A stretch of DNA of 64,000 nt from Pythium myriotylum. Its lineage: Eukaryota; Oomycota; Peronosporomycetes; Pythiales; Pythiaceae. Positions within the stretch are counted from its first letter, which is position 1; every line of letters starts with the position of its first letter. The notes under the pieces were generated by a model, which saw only the letters and a program-made list of their open reading frames with translations, did no database searches and had not been told where the DNA came from. A program made the translations under genes and the position numbers. Below, in pieces: positions 32,332 to 42,894 of this stretch. The DNA is taken from assembly GCA_023091665.1 (NCBI GenBank), contig JALJCQ010000029.1, positions 62,001 through 126,000 on the forward strand, given 5' to 3'.

Positions 32332-34329
32332 TTAGATCACCACATCATCTGCCGATACACCAACGTCAGTTCCCGATTTTTCCATCTTCGCGGCTTGCTC
32401 TGCATGGTGTCGGTACTGAGCGACTCTGGAGGTTAACTTCTCGTTCTTTTCACACTCCTTCTGGAACTCGCGGATCGCGTTCACGTACATTCTTTCTTTC
32501 TCCAGCAGCATCTGGTACTTGCTGTCGAGGGTTTCGACGCGACCTTGGTGGTCAGCTCGCAGTGTCTGTTGCTTGCGCACCGAGTTTTGAACATTTTGAA
32601 TGATAGAGTCTAGCTGCGAGAAGAAGGCCTGCGTCGCTGCCTTGGAGGCCATAGCGAGATCGAAGTTGTCGTGCATGCTATTTATGAGCGAAATCTCTTT
32701 CTCGAGAAACTCGTGCGTCGTCTTTAATGTGTTGTAAACGTTGTAATACTTCCGCGTTTCATCCAACGTGAGCGCAACTTCATCGTACAACTCAAGGAAT
32801 CGTTTCTCGTACTGAATGAGTTCGATGCGTGTGGGGATGTCGTCGATTTGCTTCATGCGCTTGTGCAACTCACGCGTTTGGTGCCCGAGAGCAAGCTTGA
32901 GGTCCTTATGTTTCCCCGCCAATTGTGTGTGCAATTCCTCAATCTCATTTAGTCGGCGAGTCTCTTCATCTTGCTGTGCAGCTTCGTCCTGTGTCTGTTG
33001 CCGCAGCTGCTCTACACGAGCTTGAAGCTCCTCAAGTTCCTTCTTGCACGTGGCCTTGAAGTCAGCCTTTTGCTTCTTGAGAGACTCGTTCTTGGAAACC
33101 AAAGCGCGCAACTGCGGTAGATATAACTGAGCGTCTGGGTTCGATTTCGCCTCTCGATCCAATCGCTTTGATTCACTCTCGAGTTCCTCGAACGCTTTGT
33201 CAATCTCTGCTTGCTCCATAATAAGCTCGGTATGTTGTGCTTCCATCCTTCGCTTCACGTCTTCAAGAGTCGCCAGGGTCAATTGATACTCGCGCAATTT
33301 CTCTTGCTCGGCTTTTATCTCTTCCGATAACTCCGCACCTTCAACATCGAAGGGCTCAACGTCAGGCAGCGCCACGACATGCTGCAGCAACTCGACTTCT
33401 CGTGCGCGTTGCTTTTCCAGTAACGCCTTCTGCTCGACCGCGGCTTGCTGGACGATCCGCTGGTACTGCTTCTCAAACTCTCGCGCATCTTTCGTCATCT
33501 TTATACGGGCTTTTTTCGTTGCAGTTGTCTCGCCTCTACCCCCTTCTCGTCTCGTCACGGCTGCTGCCGCACTCGCAGCCGCAAGCTGTGCCATGAGTGA
33601 CATGGGGTCTGCGGGCGTCGCATCAACTGGCTGCTCGTTCTCGTCTCCTGCGTCAGCGTCAACGATCGCTGCAACAGCGACACGCTCGCCAAACTCCAGC
33701 AGACACTTCTGGATGAGCGCGTCTTCGCTCTCGTCTTCATCATCTGCCGTCGTATACTGGTACTTCCTCCGCGGTTCGTACGCGCGCTGCAAGTACTTGA
33801 CCTCGCGCTTGAGCTCCTCTTGCGGCGTCTCCGCTTTCCCCACTTTCAGGTACTCTCTCTTCGCCCGGATCGCGTCCAAGTACCCCAGCTCGCTCTCGAG
33901 CTCCACGAGCCATTCCACGAGCCGACGCACGGCGCCAATATCGCCAAAATCCTGCAGCAGCAACTGATGAGCTTGAAGCCGCTGCGGCGGCGCGAGCGGC
34001 AGTGCGTCGACGCGGCGCACGACCTCCTGCGCGAGCCCGAGCCGCGGCTTCATCTTGTCGTGGCTCTGGAAGAGCAGCTCCCACTGCACGCGGCCGCGCG
34101 CGGCGTCCTCTCGCTTGACCGCGCGCTGCAGCAGCCAGCAGACGCCGCCGAGAATGCGGTCGAAGACGCTGTAGTCGCGCGCGCGCGCCTTGGCGAAGCC
34201 CGCGGCCGCCAGCGCCTCGAGCACGGCGGCCAGTTCGCGCACCGCCTCGTCTCCATAGTCGTCGCGCAGCGAGAGAAGCGCTCGCGCCGACGCCGCGCGA
34301 GAGGACGCGAAGGGCCGCTCCATATCCAT
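32332..34329 (-). CDS. CCDC93: CCDC93 homologue, CCC/Commander complex subunit
   Basis: 665 residues. N-terminal calponin-homology-like (NN-CH) region with the typical LEALAAAGFAKARARDYSVF and DRILGGVCWLL. It continues with FGDIGAVRRLVEWLV, then AYEPRRKYQY, a conserved CCDC93 signature, and a long coiled coil with LPQLRALVSKNESLKKQ, RIELIQYEKRFLELY and FLEKEISLINSMHDNF close to human CCDC93. With CCDC22 and COMMD proteins, CCDC93 forms the CCC module of Commander, which recycles endosomal membrane cargo. ATG 34329 fits the family N-terminus; ATG 34428 is an alternative. Single exon. Confidence 0.9.
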   Translation of the reverse strand: MDMERPFASSRAASARALLSLRDDYGDEAVRELAAVLEALAAAGFAKARARDYSVFDRILGGVCWLLQRAVKREDAARGRVQWELLFQSHDKMKPRLGLAQEVVRRVDALPLAPPQRLQAHQLLLQDFGDIGAVRRLVEWLVELESELGYLDAIRAKREYLKVGKAETPQEELKREVKYLQRAYEPRRKYQYTTADDEDESEDALIQKCLLEFGERVAVAAIVDADAGDENEQPVDATPADPMSLMAQLAAASAAAAVTRREGGRGETTATKKARIKMTKDAREFEKQYQRIVQQAAVEQKALLEKQRAREVELLQHVVALPDVEPFDVEGAELSEEIKAEQEKLREYQLTLATLEDVKRRMEAQHTELIMEQAEIDKAFEELESESKRLDREAKSNPDAQLYLPQLRALVSKNESLKKQKADFKATCKKELEELQARVEQLRQQTQDEAAQQDEETRRLNEIEELHTQLAGKHKDLKLALGHQTRELHKRMKQIDDIPTRIELIQYEKRFLELYDEVALTLDETRKYYNVYNTLKTTHEFLEKEISLINSMHDNFDLAMASKAATQAFFSQLDSIIQNVQNSVRKQQTLRADHQGRVETLDSKYQMLLEKERMYVNAIREFQKECEKNEKLTSRVAQYRHHAEQAAKMEKSGTDVGVSADDVVI

Positions 34330-35497
34330 GGTCGACGGAGGGAGGGAGCGATTCTTTCCGTGGGGAGGTGTTGAAGAGGAAAGGGACCCCGAGGTTGCAC
34401 GAAGGTGGGGGAAACCTTCGCGTAACATGGAGGACACCAAGCGGCACCAGGAATGATCGGCGACCTCGTACTATTTCCGGTGCCCAGGCATTTGCTGTTA
34501 TCTCGCAGGCTGAGCGTCTACAACCATGAGCGAGAGACCACCATTAATCTCCGTGAGATTAATGTGGCTCACGGCAGTCTCACTCGCTGAAGAAGAGAGT
34601 GAGAAGCCCAGGATGAACTGTTCGCAAAAAGGATTCGCGAGTACGCGAAATCTCGCTGAGTCGAGATACCATGCCAGCCTCGCGAATGCGACATCAGGTC
34701 AGTATGGAAAGGATCTTGGCGGTGGTTCGTCAGATTGGTTGGATCAGGGGTTATGAGGTCCAAGGCTTATCGCATCACTCACGGATGAGTCTAATCGACA
34801 TAGAAATAGCGCAAAAACATGGGTGCGAGCTTTGGCAGTGAAGATACTAAATCATCAGTCGCAATCTCTGATGGAGTCGACTGCGATCACCACCGGAGAG
34901 AGTTTACTGCGATCAATAAGGCACCGAATAGCGAATTGCGAAGAATTTGGATTAGTATTTTTCATCAGCGGAAACCATCCACACAGACGGAGCTTAGTGG
35001 TGGCAAACAAAAAAGCAGTTGTATTACCTCGATGGAAGGTATGTTTAGTCAGTTATTTTCCCACACTCTCGGCTTCACATACAGGAAGCATGGCATCCAT
35101 CTCAGCATCGATCCAATCGGAATTGTTCTCCCTCCATGATCTGGTTGAGTGAGACTGAAGGAGATGCATCCATGTCAGCCGCGGCGTCCATCTCCGCATC
35201 AAGACGATGACGCCGCGGCCGTCGTCATGATCACTCACCAACAAACGACGCGACCATCCAGTGAGTCCAGTCGTGCCCCTCCCCATGGACAGTCTCAAGA
35301 TCAGCGGCAGCAGCCGCATGGATCCAGAGCAGAGCGAGTGATGCGCCGGCAGGCCGATCGCGAGCGCCGCCTCGCCAACATCATCGTCGACGCAGTCTCG
35401 CTGGCGCCAATGGAGACGATTGACGCCGACAGCCACGGCGACGCCATCGGACGCCATTGGCACCAGCGTCGCTTGACAACGCGAGCGTCGGCGCGAC
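34330..35497. other. Intergenic region up to retrotransposon
   Basis: No recognised gene in 34.33-35.15 kb. The frame from 35167 into the LTR at 35503 (ending RRLANIIVDAVSLAP...) is cut by the gypsy insertion and could be an older element or gene fragment. Confidence 0.4.
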
Positions 35498-35502
35498 ACG
35501 CC

Positions 35503-35793
35503 TGTAGTGTGTCAAGCCGAAACACCGTCGTGGGAGCTGGAACTCCCAAGTCACCAACTTATATTCTCTGTAGTTGATTTCCGAATGACCAAATCCGAGG
35601 ACCGCTCTTGCCAGTCCCACGACTGTCCAGGAAGAGACGGCCTCCTATTCTTTCCAGCGTTTGCTAGTCTGACCCGACTAGGCTCGCTCAGCTAGCCAAC
35701 CGGCCAGCTATTTGTACTCTTTCTATAATCGAACCGTTATCCTTGGAAGCAGCGCTGACCTAGATCTCAGCTGGATCCGCAGGGTCCGCTTCA
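35503..35793 (-). repeat. 3' LTR of the gypsy element
   Basis: 291 bp, starts TGTAGTGTGTCAAGCC and ends CCGCTTCA on the plus strand; matches the LTR at 40421. Confidence 0.92.
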
Positions 35794-35816
35794 ACGCCTC
35801 GCCAAGCGCTGCCTTC

Positions 35817-38800
35817 CTAGTTCAAGTCTTGGAGGATTCCTTGCAACTCTGTGTCGCCCGAGGCGTCTGCGTACTCCCGCAACATCTTCGGCACATCCTT
35901 TCCGACAGTTGCAATGTCCTCCCAGGAGTCCTCTATCGACTCCAGTCCTTTCCAGCTGACCTTGATCTCATACACCTTCTTGTGTTCATTGTACCTGTGA
36001 CCAACAAGCGCACGGACAGCAAGTCGGACTTCTTGGGCCGCGATATGCTCCACCAGCTCTTGTGTCGCATTGAGATACTTGTCAGCATAGAATTTCATTC
36101 TCGACGGGTGGACATCCTGTTCTTCACCCGTCACCAAGTGCTGCAGCACAAAATGGTACTCCTCAGCCTTCACTACCCGATATGGACCAATCCAGGTCAC
36201 CAGTAGTTTGGGAGGATGGCGGTTCTCATCAACCCTTGACCGCAGAACAAAATCACCCACACTGAAGTTCACGGGTTTTGCATTCTCATTTGCCACCTTG
36301 TTCCGTTTCGTCTGCTTGGCCTTTTCCACGAGGACCTCTTTGTGCATCTCCCGCAGTCCTTGTCTTAGTTGTTCCAGGCTCTCAGCGATATCTTTCTTCT
36401 CCAGGTCACCAGAGATAAGTTTCTCCTTGCTGCCGGGGGCCAATATCACGTTCAGTGGCGACGGGCACTCTAGCCCAGTCAGCAGCTCCACAGGCGCCTT
36501 GTTTGCCAACGACCGCACCGGCGAGTGATTCAAACTCGATTGGATCACTGGAATGAGGTAGACCCAGTCCTTGCGACTGACCTTGTATTCAAGTATGAGC
36601 GCCTTTGCCACTTGCACAATATCTCGGTTCACGCGTTCAACTGTGCCGTTCTGCCATGGGCAGTATGCTAACACGAACTCTTGCCGGCTCTTCAGTCGCC
36701 GGTTCAGCTCGGCCGACACCATGTTCTTAAAGTGCGATCCTTGATCGCTGATCCACACCTCTGGCGAGCCGAAACGGCTATGCCACTCGAGCATCGCTTC
36801 TGCGGCCACTTCCGCTCGCGGCTCATCACATGCCGTGAGCTCAGTGAAATGGGTAGCCTCGTCCTTTAAAACCAGTAGATACTTGAGCTCTCCGAATGAC
36901 TCGCCCATATATATGAAGTCCCAGTGCAGCGCCTTATTGCGCTCAGCGCATCGGAACTTCTCACTCCACGGTCGTGGAATCACCTTTCCACCTTTGACAT
37001 GTAGGCATAGCAGACACTGCTTGCAAAAGCGCAGCGCCTTCTTCATCACGCCCTCGATGTGGAACACTTTCTTTAGATGGTTGACCATGACGTGGACTCC
37101 TCGGTGTCCATTCGAACCACAATGCGCAATCACCATAATTCTCTGCAGTAAGTCCTCGTTATCTGGTATCCACACTCGGCCGTCGACTGCGACCAGTCCA
37201 TCATCACGGGTGTGAGCTCCACGCGGCACCGGATTCTCGTTCTGGGCTCGTTTGATCTCCTCCAGTGTTGGCCATACGAAGCCCTCATTGTCGAGTGGTC
37301 GTGGTCGCATGGGTTGTTGTGCTGGTTCTGTTGGCGTGGTCTTCGCTCTCGATCTCTTTTTGGTGGTAAGGCGGAATCGTTTTACTGCAGTCACCGCAGT
37401 CCCCTTCCCTCCCCAACGAGAGAGCAGATCAGCCCATACGTTGCTCGGTCCGTCGATGTGTTCCAGTACATAGCGGTAACCGAGCAATTTCGTCGACCAA
37501 CGAAGCAATTTTCCTCGCACATGCTTCTTCATTTCCTTGCTTGGTGCAAATAGATACACAATATTTCGATGATCACAGTAGAGATGGAAACCTTGTGGTC
37601 GGAGAAGGAGGTATTCGAGGTGCTCACAGGCATGAGCAATCGGATATGCCTCCTTCTCAATCACGCTCCAGTTCAGAGCCGCAACACGGAATGTGCCTCC
37701 CATACATAGTAACAGCTCGTGGTGTTGGTCGTTGACGGGGATATCTGGGCGCCAGTCAGCGACCTGCGTGACGACTAGACCCCACCCGACGTCGGACGCG
37801 TCGGTCAAGACGCACATTTGCTTCTCCGGGTCGGGGTGGGCCAGCGTCGCCGCTTGCTGAAGCAGGTCCTTCACCGCTACAAAACTCCTCGCTTCCTCCA
37901 CTGACATTGTGATCGGGATGCCCGCTGCAGTCCGCTTGGTCTTCTTCTGACCGGCCAACGAGCGGTCAAGCAGCTGCTGCAACGGGTCAACGACTCGCGC
38001 GTAGTCTATCAGACTCTCACGCATCCAATTACTCGCACAGATAAACTGCTGGAGTTCCCCAGCTGTAGTCGGTTCTGGTATGTCACACAGCGCTTGGATG
38101 CGGTCAGGATCGTGCCGGATGCCATGCTCATTTATGATTCGTCCACACCATTTAACCTCGGTGAGGAAAAGCTCGCTCTTCTTGGGACTCAGCTTGAGTC
38201 CACGAGCGTTGAGCAGAGCAAAAAGTCGCTCCAGCACAGTCAGTAGCTCCTCCACCGTGTCCGCGAACACCAGCACGTCGTCAATCCAGACGAGGACGTT
38301 CTTGTACAGCAATTCCTCCAACACGAGCTCCATCGTGGCCTGAAAATGTAGAGCCGCATCTGTACATCCTTGTGGTACTCTCGTGGGTGTGAACACCCCT
38401 CGGTCGGTCATGTAGCTTAGGATCTCTTGGCTGTCCTTGTCGAGGGGCAGTTGCCAGAAACCCTTCAGAAAGTCAAACACCGCGTAGTATTTCTTGCCCC
38501 TGCACCGTTCAAGCACCACATGCAAATTTGGCATCAATCCGACGATGGCGTCTGTCACCGAGTTCACCGGTCGATAATCGTTGGTCTGTCGGAATTCATT
38601 GGACTTGGCTTTACGCACCGGCACCGCAGGACAGGCCCATCGGCGGCTGGCCTTGTTCTGGTACACCCAACCAAGTCGCACTAACTCGGCGTTGAAGCTC
38701 GCCAGAAACTCCGATTTCTCTGGGCTGTATCGTCTGGCGCGGCACTTGTACGGCTGCGCGCCGACCTTCAGCTTCAGCTTCAGTGGCGGTACATCAGCCG

Positions 38801-40352
38801 GCGGGTCGTCGCCAAGGACCAAACGCCATATATCGTACATGTAAATCAGCACTCGCAGTCGCTCTTTGTTCACGTGCGGCAGTCCAAGCTGGAGTGCACG
38901 AACCAGCATCGCCTCTAACACTGGCTCGATTGGACCCGCTGGAACCCCTACTCCGACATCGAGGTCTTCATCTGGTTCAAGCGGGTCACTTTCCTCGATG
39001 TTCTGGGTCGCCAGCATCTCGAGCTGCCCGCCCACATCGATCCCGAGCTCCTTGAGCAGACTGTTGCCTACGATCAACTCTCCTTCGTCTAGGTCGAGGA
39101 CGACGCATCGCTTTGGCTCTTGGAGTCTCACTGGACCGGCCGCAGTCTCCATCGTGATCCTGAGATAAACGACCTCGGACGACTCCACAATCTGTCCTCC
39201 GATTGCCTTTCCTTTCACGGGACTTTCCAATCTCACCACTGTAACTGTTTGGTCCATCGTTTGGAGCAATTCGACATGGCGCCGAGAAATCAGATTGTCA
39301 TCCGAGCCGCTGTCAGCGCAGTAGGGCACCTTGACCAGCCCGTTCAGCCACGCGACAGGTCCATTTGGATCATCAGAATGCATCCTCTTGACGTTCTTGA
39401 GCTTGCCTTTCTTCTTCTGTTGGCGCTCCATGAGCTTCTCTCTTTCCGCCTCGGTGAGTTCCGGGCACTCGACTTTGTAGTGCGGTCCACCACATTTGAA
39501 ACAGCTCACCCCTGTCGCAGACTCATCTTGGGACTTTGATTCCGTCACTGGCTTTTCCGGTGGTTGCTGTCCCTTTCCCACGTTCCCTTTGCGGAACTCG
39601 TACTTTCGCTTACCATCTGATGGGACTTTCCACTGCTTGCTGCGTCCTTGGTGATGTTTGCCTTGCTGGTGGCCAGCACTCTTACCACGCGAAGGCTCCC
39701 GCTCACCCTGCTTACGTAGGTGGTACAACTTGTCTTGCTCGAGCGCTTTCTCTTTCACCAGCCTGTAGAGAAGCTTTGGCGTATTCTTGGCTTTGTCATC
39801 ACCGTAGCGGAGCGCCTGCTCCACCGCCGAACGTAGACCCGAGGGTTGTAGATGCTCACGCAGCACCTTGCACTTCTCCTTCAGGCCCTTGTCTCCTTCG
39901 AAGAGACTGGTGATACCATGCTCCGCCACCAATTGATCAAACAGTGCGAAGTACTTCATGATCCTCGCCTTCACGTCGGTCTCCTTCAAGTCCATCTTCA
40001 GACTGGTGCCAAAGATATGGTCGACATCAGGCAGAGTCTCATTCTTGATGCTCTTGATGATAGCATCGAGGTATTCGTTTAACTGCTCCTCTGTCAGATC
40101 TTCCTCGTCTACGTCCCACTCGTACTCGCAGCAGGCCTTGAGCAGCCGGCGGTCCATAGAGTTCTTCACCGAGACGAGAAGATCTGCCATCTTCTCCATG
40201 TTGCCTGCGCACCGTACCTCGACCTGCGCCTCGTACTCCAGGCGCTTCTTCTTCCACTCTACGAGATCAGCGTGCGAGATGGAGACGAGCTTAGGTGGTG
40301 CGATGGGCGTGAACAGAGCCACACCCATGTGTCCTTGATCGTTGTCGGCCAT
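35817..40352 (-). CDS. Gag-Pol polyprotein of Ty3/gypsy chromodomain element
   Basis: A single 1511-residue frame without internal stops. Order: Gag (about 1-270); zinc knuckle CFKCGGPHYKVEC at 284-296 (C-2-C-3-H-4-C); aspartic protease with DSG at 347-349; reverse transcriptase with active-site WIDDV at 689-693 and VPQG upstream; RNase H starting near LTDASD; integrase with an HHCC zinc region, then WDF, SDQGSHF and the catalytic Glu in NGTVERVNRD; a C-terminal chromodomain (YEIKVSWKGLESIEDSWEDI). The chromodomain probably steers integration to modified histones. Gag and Pol are fused in frame, with no frameshift or stop readthrough. It appears coding-competent. Confidence 0.95.
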   Translation of the reverse strand: MADNDQGHMGVALFTPIAPPKLVSISHADLVEWKKKRLEYEAQVEVRCAGNMEKMADLLVSVKNSMDRRLLKACCEYEWDVDEEDLTEEQLNEYLDAIIKSIKNETLPDVDHIFGTSLKMDLKETDVKARIMKYFALFDQLVAEHGITSLFEGDKGLKEKCKVLREHLQPSGLRSAVEQALRYGDDKAKNTPKLLYRLVKEKALEQDKLYHLRKQGEREPSRGKSAGHQQGKHHQGRSKQWKVPSDGKRKYEFRKGNVGKGQQPPEKPVTESKSQDESATGVSCFKCGGPHYKVECPELTEAEREKLMERQQKKKGKLKNVKRMHSDDPNGPVAWLNGLVKVPYCADSGSDDNLISRRHVELLQTMDQTVTVVRLESPVKGKAIGGQIVESSEVVYLRITMETAAGPVRLQEPKRCVVLDLDEGELIVGNSLLKELGIDVGGQLEMLATQNIEESDPLEPDEDLDVGVGVPAGPIEPVLEAMLVRALQLGLPHVNKERLRVLIYMYDIWRLVLGDDPPADVPPLKLKLKVGAQPYKCRARRYSPEKSEFLASFNAELVRLGWVYQNKASRRWACPAVPVRKAKSNEFRQTNDYRPVNSVTDAIVGLMPNLHVVLERCRGKKYYAVFDFLKGFWQLPLDKDSQEILSYMTDRGVFTPTRVPQGCTDAALHFQATMELVLEELLYKNVLVWIDDVLVFADTVEELLTVLERLFALLNARGLKLSPKKSELFLTEVKWCGRIINEHGIRHDPDRIQALCDIPEPTTAGELQQFICASNWMRESLIDYARVVDPLQQLLDRSLAGQKKTKRTAAGIPITMSVEEARSFVAVKDLLQQAATLAHPDPEKQMCVLTDASDVGWGLVVTQVADWRPDIPVNDQHHELLLCMGGTFRVAALNWSVIEKEAYPIAHACEHLEYLLLRPQGFHLYCDHRNIVYLFAPSKEMKKHVRGKLLRWSTKLLGYRYVLEHIDGPSNVWADLLSRWGGKGTAVTAVKRFRLTTKKRSRAKTTPTEPAQQPMRPRPLDNEGFVWPTLEEIKRAQNENPVPRGAHTRDDGLVAVDGRVWIPDNEDLLQRIMVIAHCGSNGHRGVHVMVNHLKKVFHIEGVMKKALRFCKQCLLCLHVKGGKVIPRPWSEKFRCAERNKALHWDFIYMGESFGELKYLLVLKDEATHFTELTACDEPRAEVAAEAMLEWHSRFGSPEVWISDQGSHFKNMVSAELNRRLKSRQEFVLAYCPWQNGTVERVNRDIVQVAKALILEYKVSRKDWVYLIPVIQSSLNHSPVRSLANKAPVELLTGLECPSPLNVILAPGSKEKLISGDLEKKDIAESLEQLRQGLREMHKEVLVEKAKQTKRNKVANENAKPVNFSVGDFVLRSRVDENRHPPKLLVTWIGPYRVVKAEEYHFVLQHLVTGEEQDVHPSRMKFYADKYLNATQELVEHIAAQEVRLAVRALVGHRYNEHKKVYEIKVSWKGLESIEDSWEDIATVGKDVPKMLREYADASGDTELQGILQDLN

Positions 40353-40420
40353 AGTTCCGTGGCCGTTGACTTTGGTCGTCGTTCTCGTGCGTCGCTGACA
40401 CTAGCGACTAAAGTATACTT

Positions 40421-40711
40421 TGTAGTGTGTCAAGCCGAAACACCGTCGTGGGAGCTGGAACTCCCAAGTCACCGACTTATATTCTCTGTAGTTGATTTCC
40501 GAATGACCAAATCCGAGGACCGCTCTTGCCAGTCCCACGACTGTCCAGGAAGAGACGGCCTCCTATTCTTTCCAGCGTTTGCTAGTCTGACCCGACTAGG
40601 CTCGCTCAGCTAGCCAACCGGCCAGCTATTTGTACTCTTTCTATAATCGAACCGTTATCCTTGGAAGCAGCGCTGACCTAGATCTCAGCTGGATCCGCAG
40701 GGTCCGCTTCA
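40421..40711 (-). repeat. 5' LTR of the gypsy element
   Basis: 291 bp, pairs with 35503-35793. No tRNA primer-binding site was obvious in the internal sequence next to it (AAGTATACTTTAGTCGC on the minus strand). Confidence 0.92.
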
Positions 40712-40716
40712 ACGCC

Positions 40717-41335
40717 CGACGCACGGGGATGTGACCCCACGGCGTCATCCCGTCCCGCGGCCTTCGTTGATGGCGGCCGTGCTCTGCATGTGTGTATCTA
40801 CAGTCAACAAGAACGGTGAGTGTCTAGGGCGGAGCCCTAGGAGAAAAGGATAAACAGAGGGCCTTCATATCGATAAACGAAAACAATAACATTCTGCATT
40901 TTGCCCTCCAACGCACAAGCAACACCAACACCAACTACAACTGCCAAAGACTCTCTCTCTACTCAGCGCCTTCTCGACAACCGACGTTTCCTCGAACCAC
41001 TGCGCTCTACGTCGACTCTCCGAGCCAGAGTCTACAACTGGTAGCACTTGTTGGTCCCCGGACTCGGGGGCCTGTGAGTTGAAGCTTCCAAGCGGCAGTG
41101 GTGGCCACACTCGCCGGCTGTGACAAGGACACGTGAACAAGAACAAGACTGAAGAACAAGACGCGTGCAGGCGGTGCCTCCGCAGAAGGACGATTAAGAA
41201 TGGAAGGATCCAGTGACAACGATGCGGGTCGCATCAGCATAACGCGGTCTCCACACCTTGGCGTTGGGAAGTCTAGGTCGATTGCAGCTATACTTAATTA
41301 AGCTGCATACGCGATGATGATCACACAAGTGAAGT
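40717..41335. other. Sequence flanking the retrotransposon, possibly an older element
   Basis: Not coding in any convincing frame. A small perfect hairpin (CTAGGGCGGAGCCCTAG at about 40824) and a CA-rich stretch resemble LTR/leader sequence of another retroelement, so the gypsy copy may be nested. Low certainty. Confidence 0.3.
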
Positions 41336-41880
41336 CTACTTATCACCTGTGTGAATCCTAGTAGTTTGTAGGGGGCTGGACGGATGGGCTTGTCGCAGCT
41401 TCTTCTTTCTTTCTTTTGAGTTGGAGACTATTGTGTTACAACTGTGTGAGCAACGATAGCTATGCTTTTCACAGCTTAACGTGGCGGGTTTTGTGGGACC
41501 ACCACAGTGCAGGTCATTATCAAGCAGGGTGCGAAGGTCAATGTGACTTGTGCTGGCTTGTAGGTATGCATACGAGACTTGGGAGCTGGCGCGTGTGTCC
41601 ATTGCGGAGTTTGCCAGATTTTCAACCATTTTGTTGTGAGCTCTTAAGTGGTACATCCACTTGCGGAAGCCCAGTTGGTCCGCGAATTTTCGCGCTTGGA
41701 GATAGATGCCTCGAAGAATACGATTGGGCGGCGGGCACTGAGTTCGAAGTTGGCGGAGTATGAGTTCCGATAATTTGAGGAGCGGGAAGCTACAGCAATC
41801 GGGTAACTTGGAAGCCAGCAAGAAGGCCCTTGTCCTATGCTCAGTTCGCTGTGGTTGGGGAATCGCAACCTGTGGCGGGC
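41336..41880 (-). pseudogene. Decayed LINE RNase H fragment, third copy
   Basis: A minus-strand frame reads ILRGIYLQARKFADQLGFRK, then WMYHLRAHNKMVENLANSAM and DTRASSQ, a clear RNase H tail of a non-LTR element (HNKMADALAN-type motif). DNA similarity to 9960-10560 runs across most of the segment, same strand. No reverse transcriptase is left nearby. Confidence 0.7.
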
Positions 41881-42847
41881 TCCATGTTGAGAACTGGTAT
41901 ATTGACCTTATGCAGGTTCGCTAGTGGTGTGTCCACATCAATAAACGGATAGCCATCGACTTGGAAAAAGCATAAATCGGAGACAGGTCAATGGACCCGA
42001 CACTCTCGCGCCAACGACAAGATGGCTGACTCGCTGGTCAATCGCGCTCTCCAGAAGCGCACCAGATCTTTGAGGTGCTTCAGCAGCAACACTGAAGAGC
42101 TTCAACTTCAAGGTCTTCCAGGGCCTCACGAATAGAGGTCATGATACGACCTCCTCAAGTAAGGTAACAGAATCATCAATCACAATCAATTGGGTGTAGT
42201 CACCTCAGCTGGACCCATTTTTGAATGCTACAGTAATGGGTGCTGACAGACAGAGCATAGGTATTGTACTCCATAATGGCTGCCAGCACCCATCAACGAT
42301 CTGTCACCGCTTCTGATTCCTGACACAACTCGACTGCGATGACCAAGACAGAGTTGATTGCGATCAGCTGCGAAGACTTTTCTTTCAGTTTCGTTCATCA
42401 ATGCCACCCATTCAGTCTGAATGGGTAAAAATGTATTTGTACCTCCGAGTGATACAAGTACATTTTGCCTTTTTATACTGCAGAAGGATCTAGGCTACTG
42501 AAAGTGAGCATGCAGGCTACTGTTCCTGATGAGATAGTCCATTGACACAGTTGAGCTAACTGCTGGGCTGTGGCAAGAAAGGCTCATTAACATGGTGGGC
42601 ATTTCACATCCAGCCCACACGCACACCCATGGTATCATCTGTACAACCTACCCTCCACTTTCTCACAATATCGGCTCTAACAAGCAGCAAACCGAGCATA
42701 CGCAGCACTGTCGCATCCAACCGAGACAGTTCTCTCCCCACGATCTGGTCGTAAACATGTTTGCGGCACGATAAAATGAGTCCCTCAAGACTACAACGAA
42801 CCAGTGGTGCAGATCGCAAGGCTGTCAGCTGGCCAATCCTCGACAGT
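41881..42847. other. Intergenic region upstream of the protease genes
   Basis: AT-rich, no recognised gene. Confidence 0.4.
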
Positions 42848-42863
42848 GCTCATTCTCCAATCC
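42848..42863 (+). promoter_or_regulatory. Oomycete Inr/FPR core promoter of protease A
   Basis: GCTCATTCTCCAATCC, near-consensus, 31 nt before the ATG at 42895. Followed by ACCTCC as in the protease B promoter. Confidence 0.75.
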
Positions 42864-42894
42864 ACCTCCTTCGCGCTCCAAGCTCTCGGTTGAC

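Larger units (their letters stand above)
35498..40716 (-). mobile_element. Intact Ty3/gypsy chromodomain LTR retrotransposon with 5-bp target duplication
   Basis: LTRs at 35503-35793 and 40421-40711 (291 bp each, TG...CA ends) flank an internal region with one long ORF on the minus strand. The 5-bp ACGCC at 35498-35502 and 40712-40716 is the target-site duplication. The LTRs are the same length and I saw one difference (CACCAACTT versus CACCGACTT), so insertion is recent. The same ACGCC also follows the left LTR internally, so the LTR could alternatively end five bases later. Confidence 0.92.
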
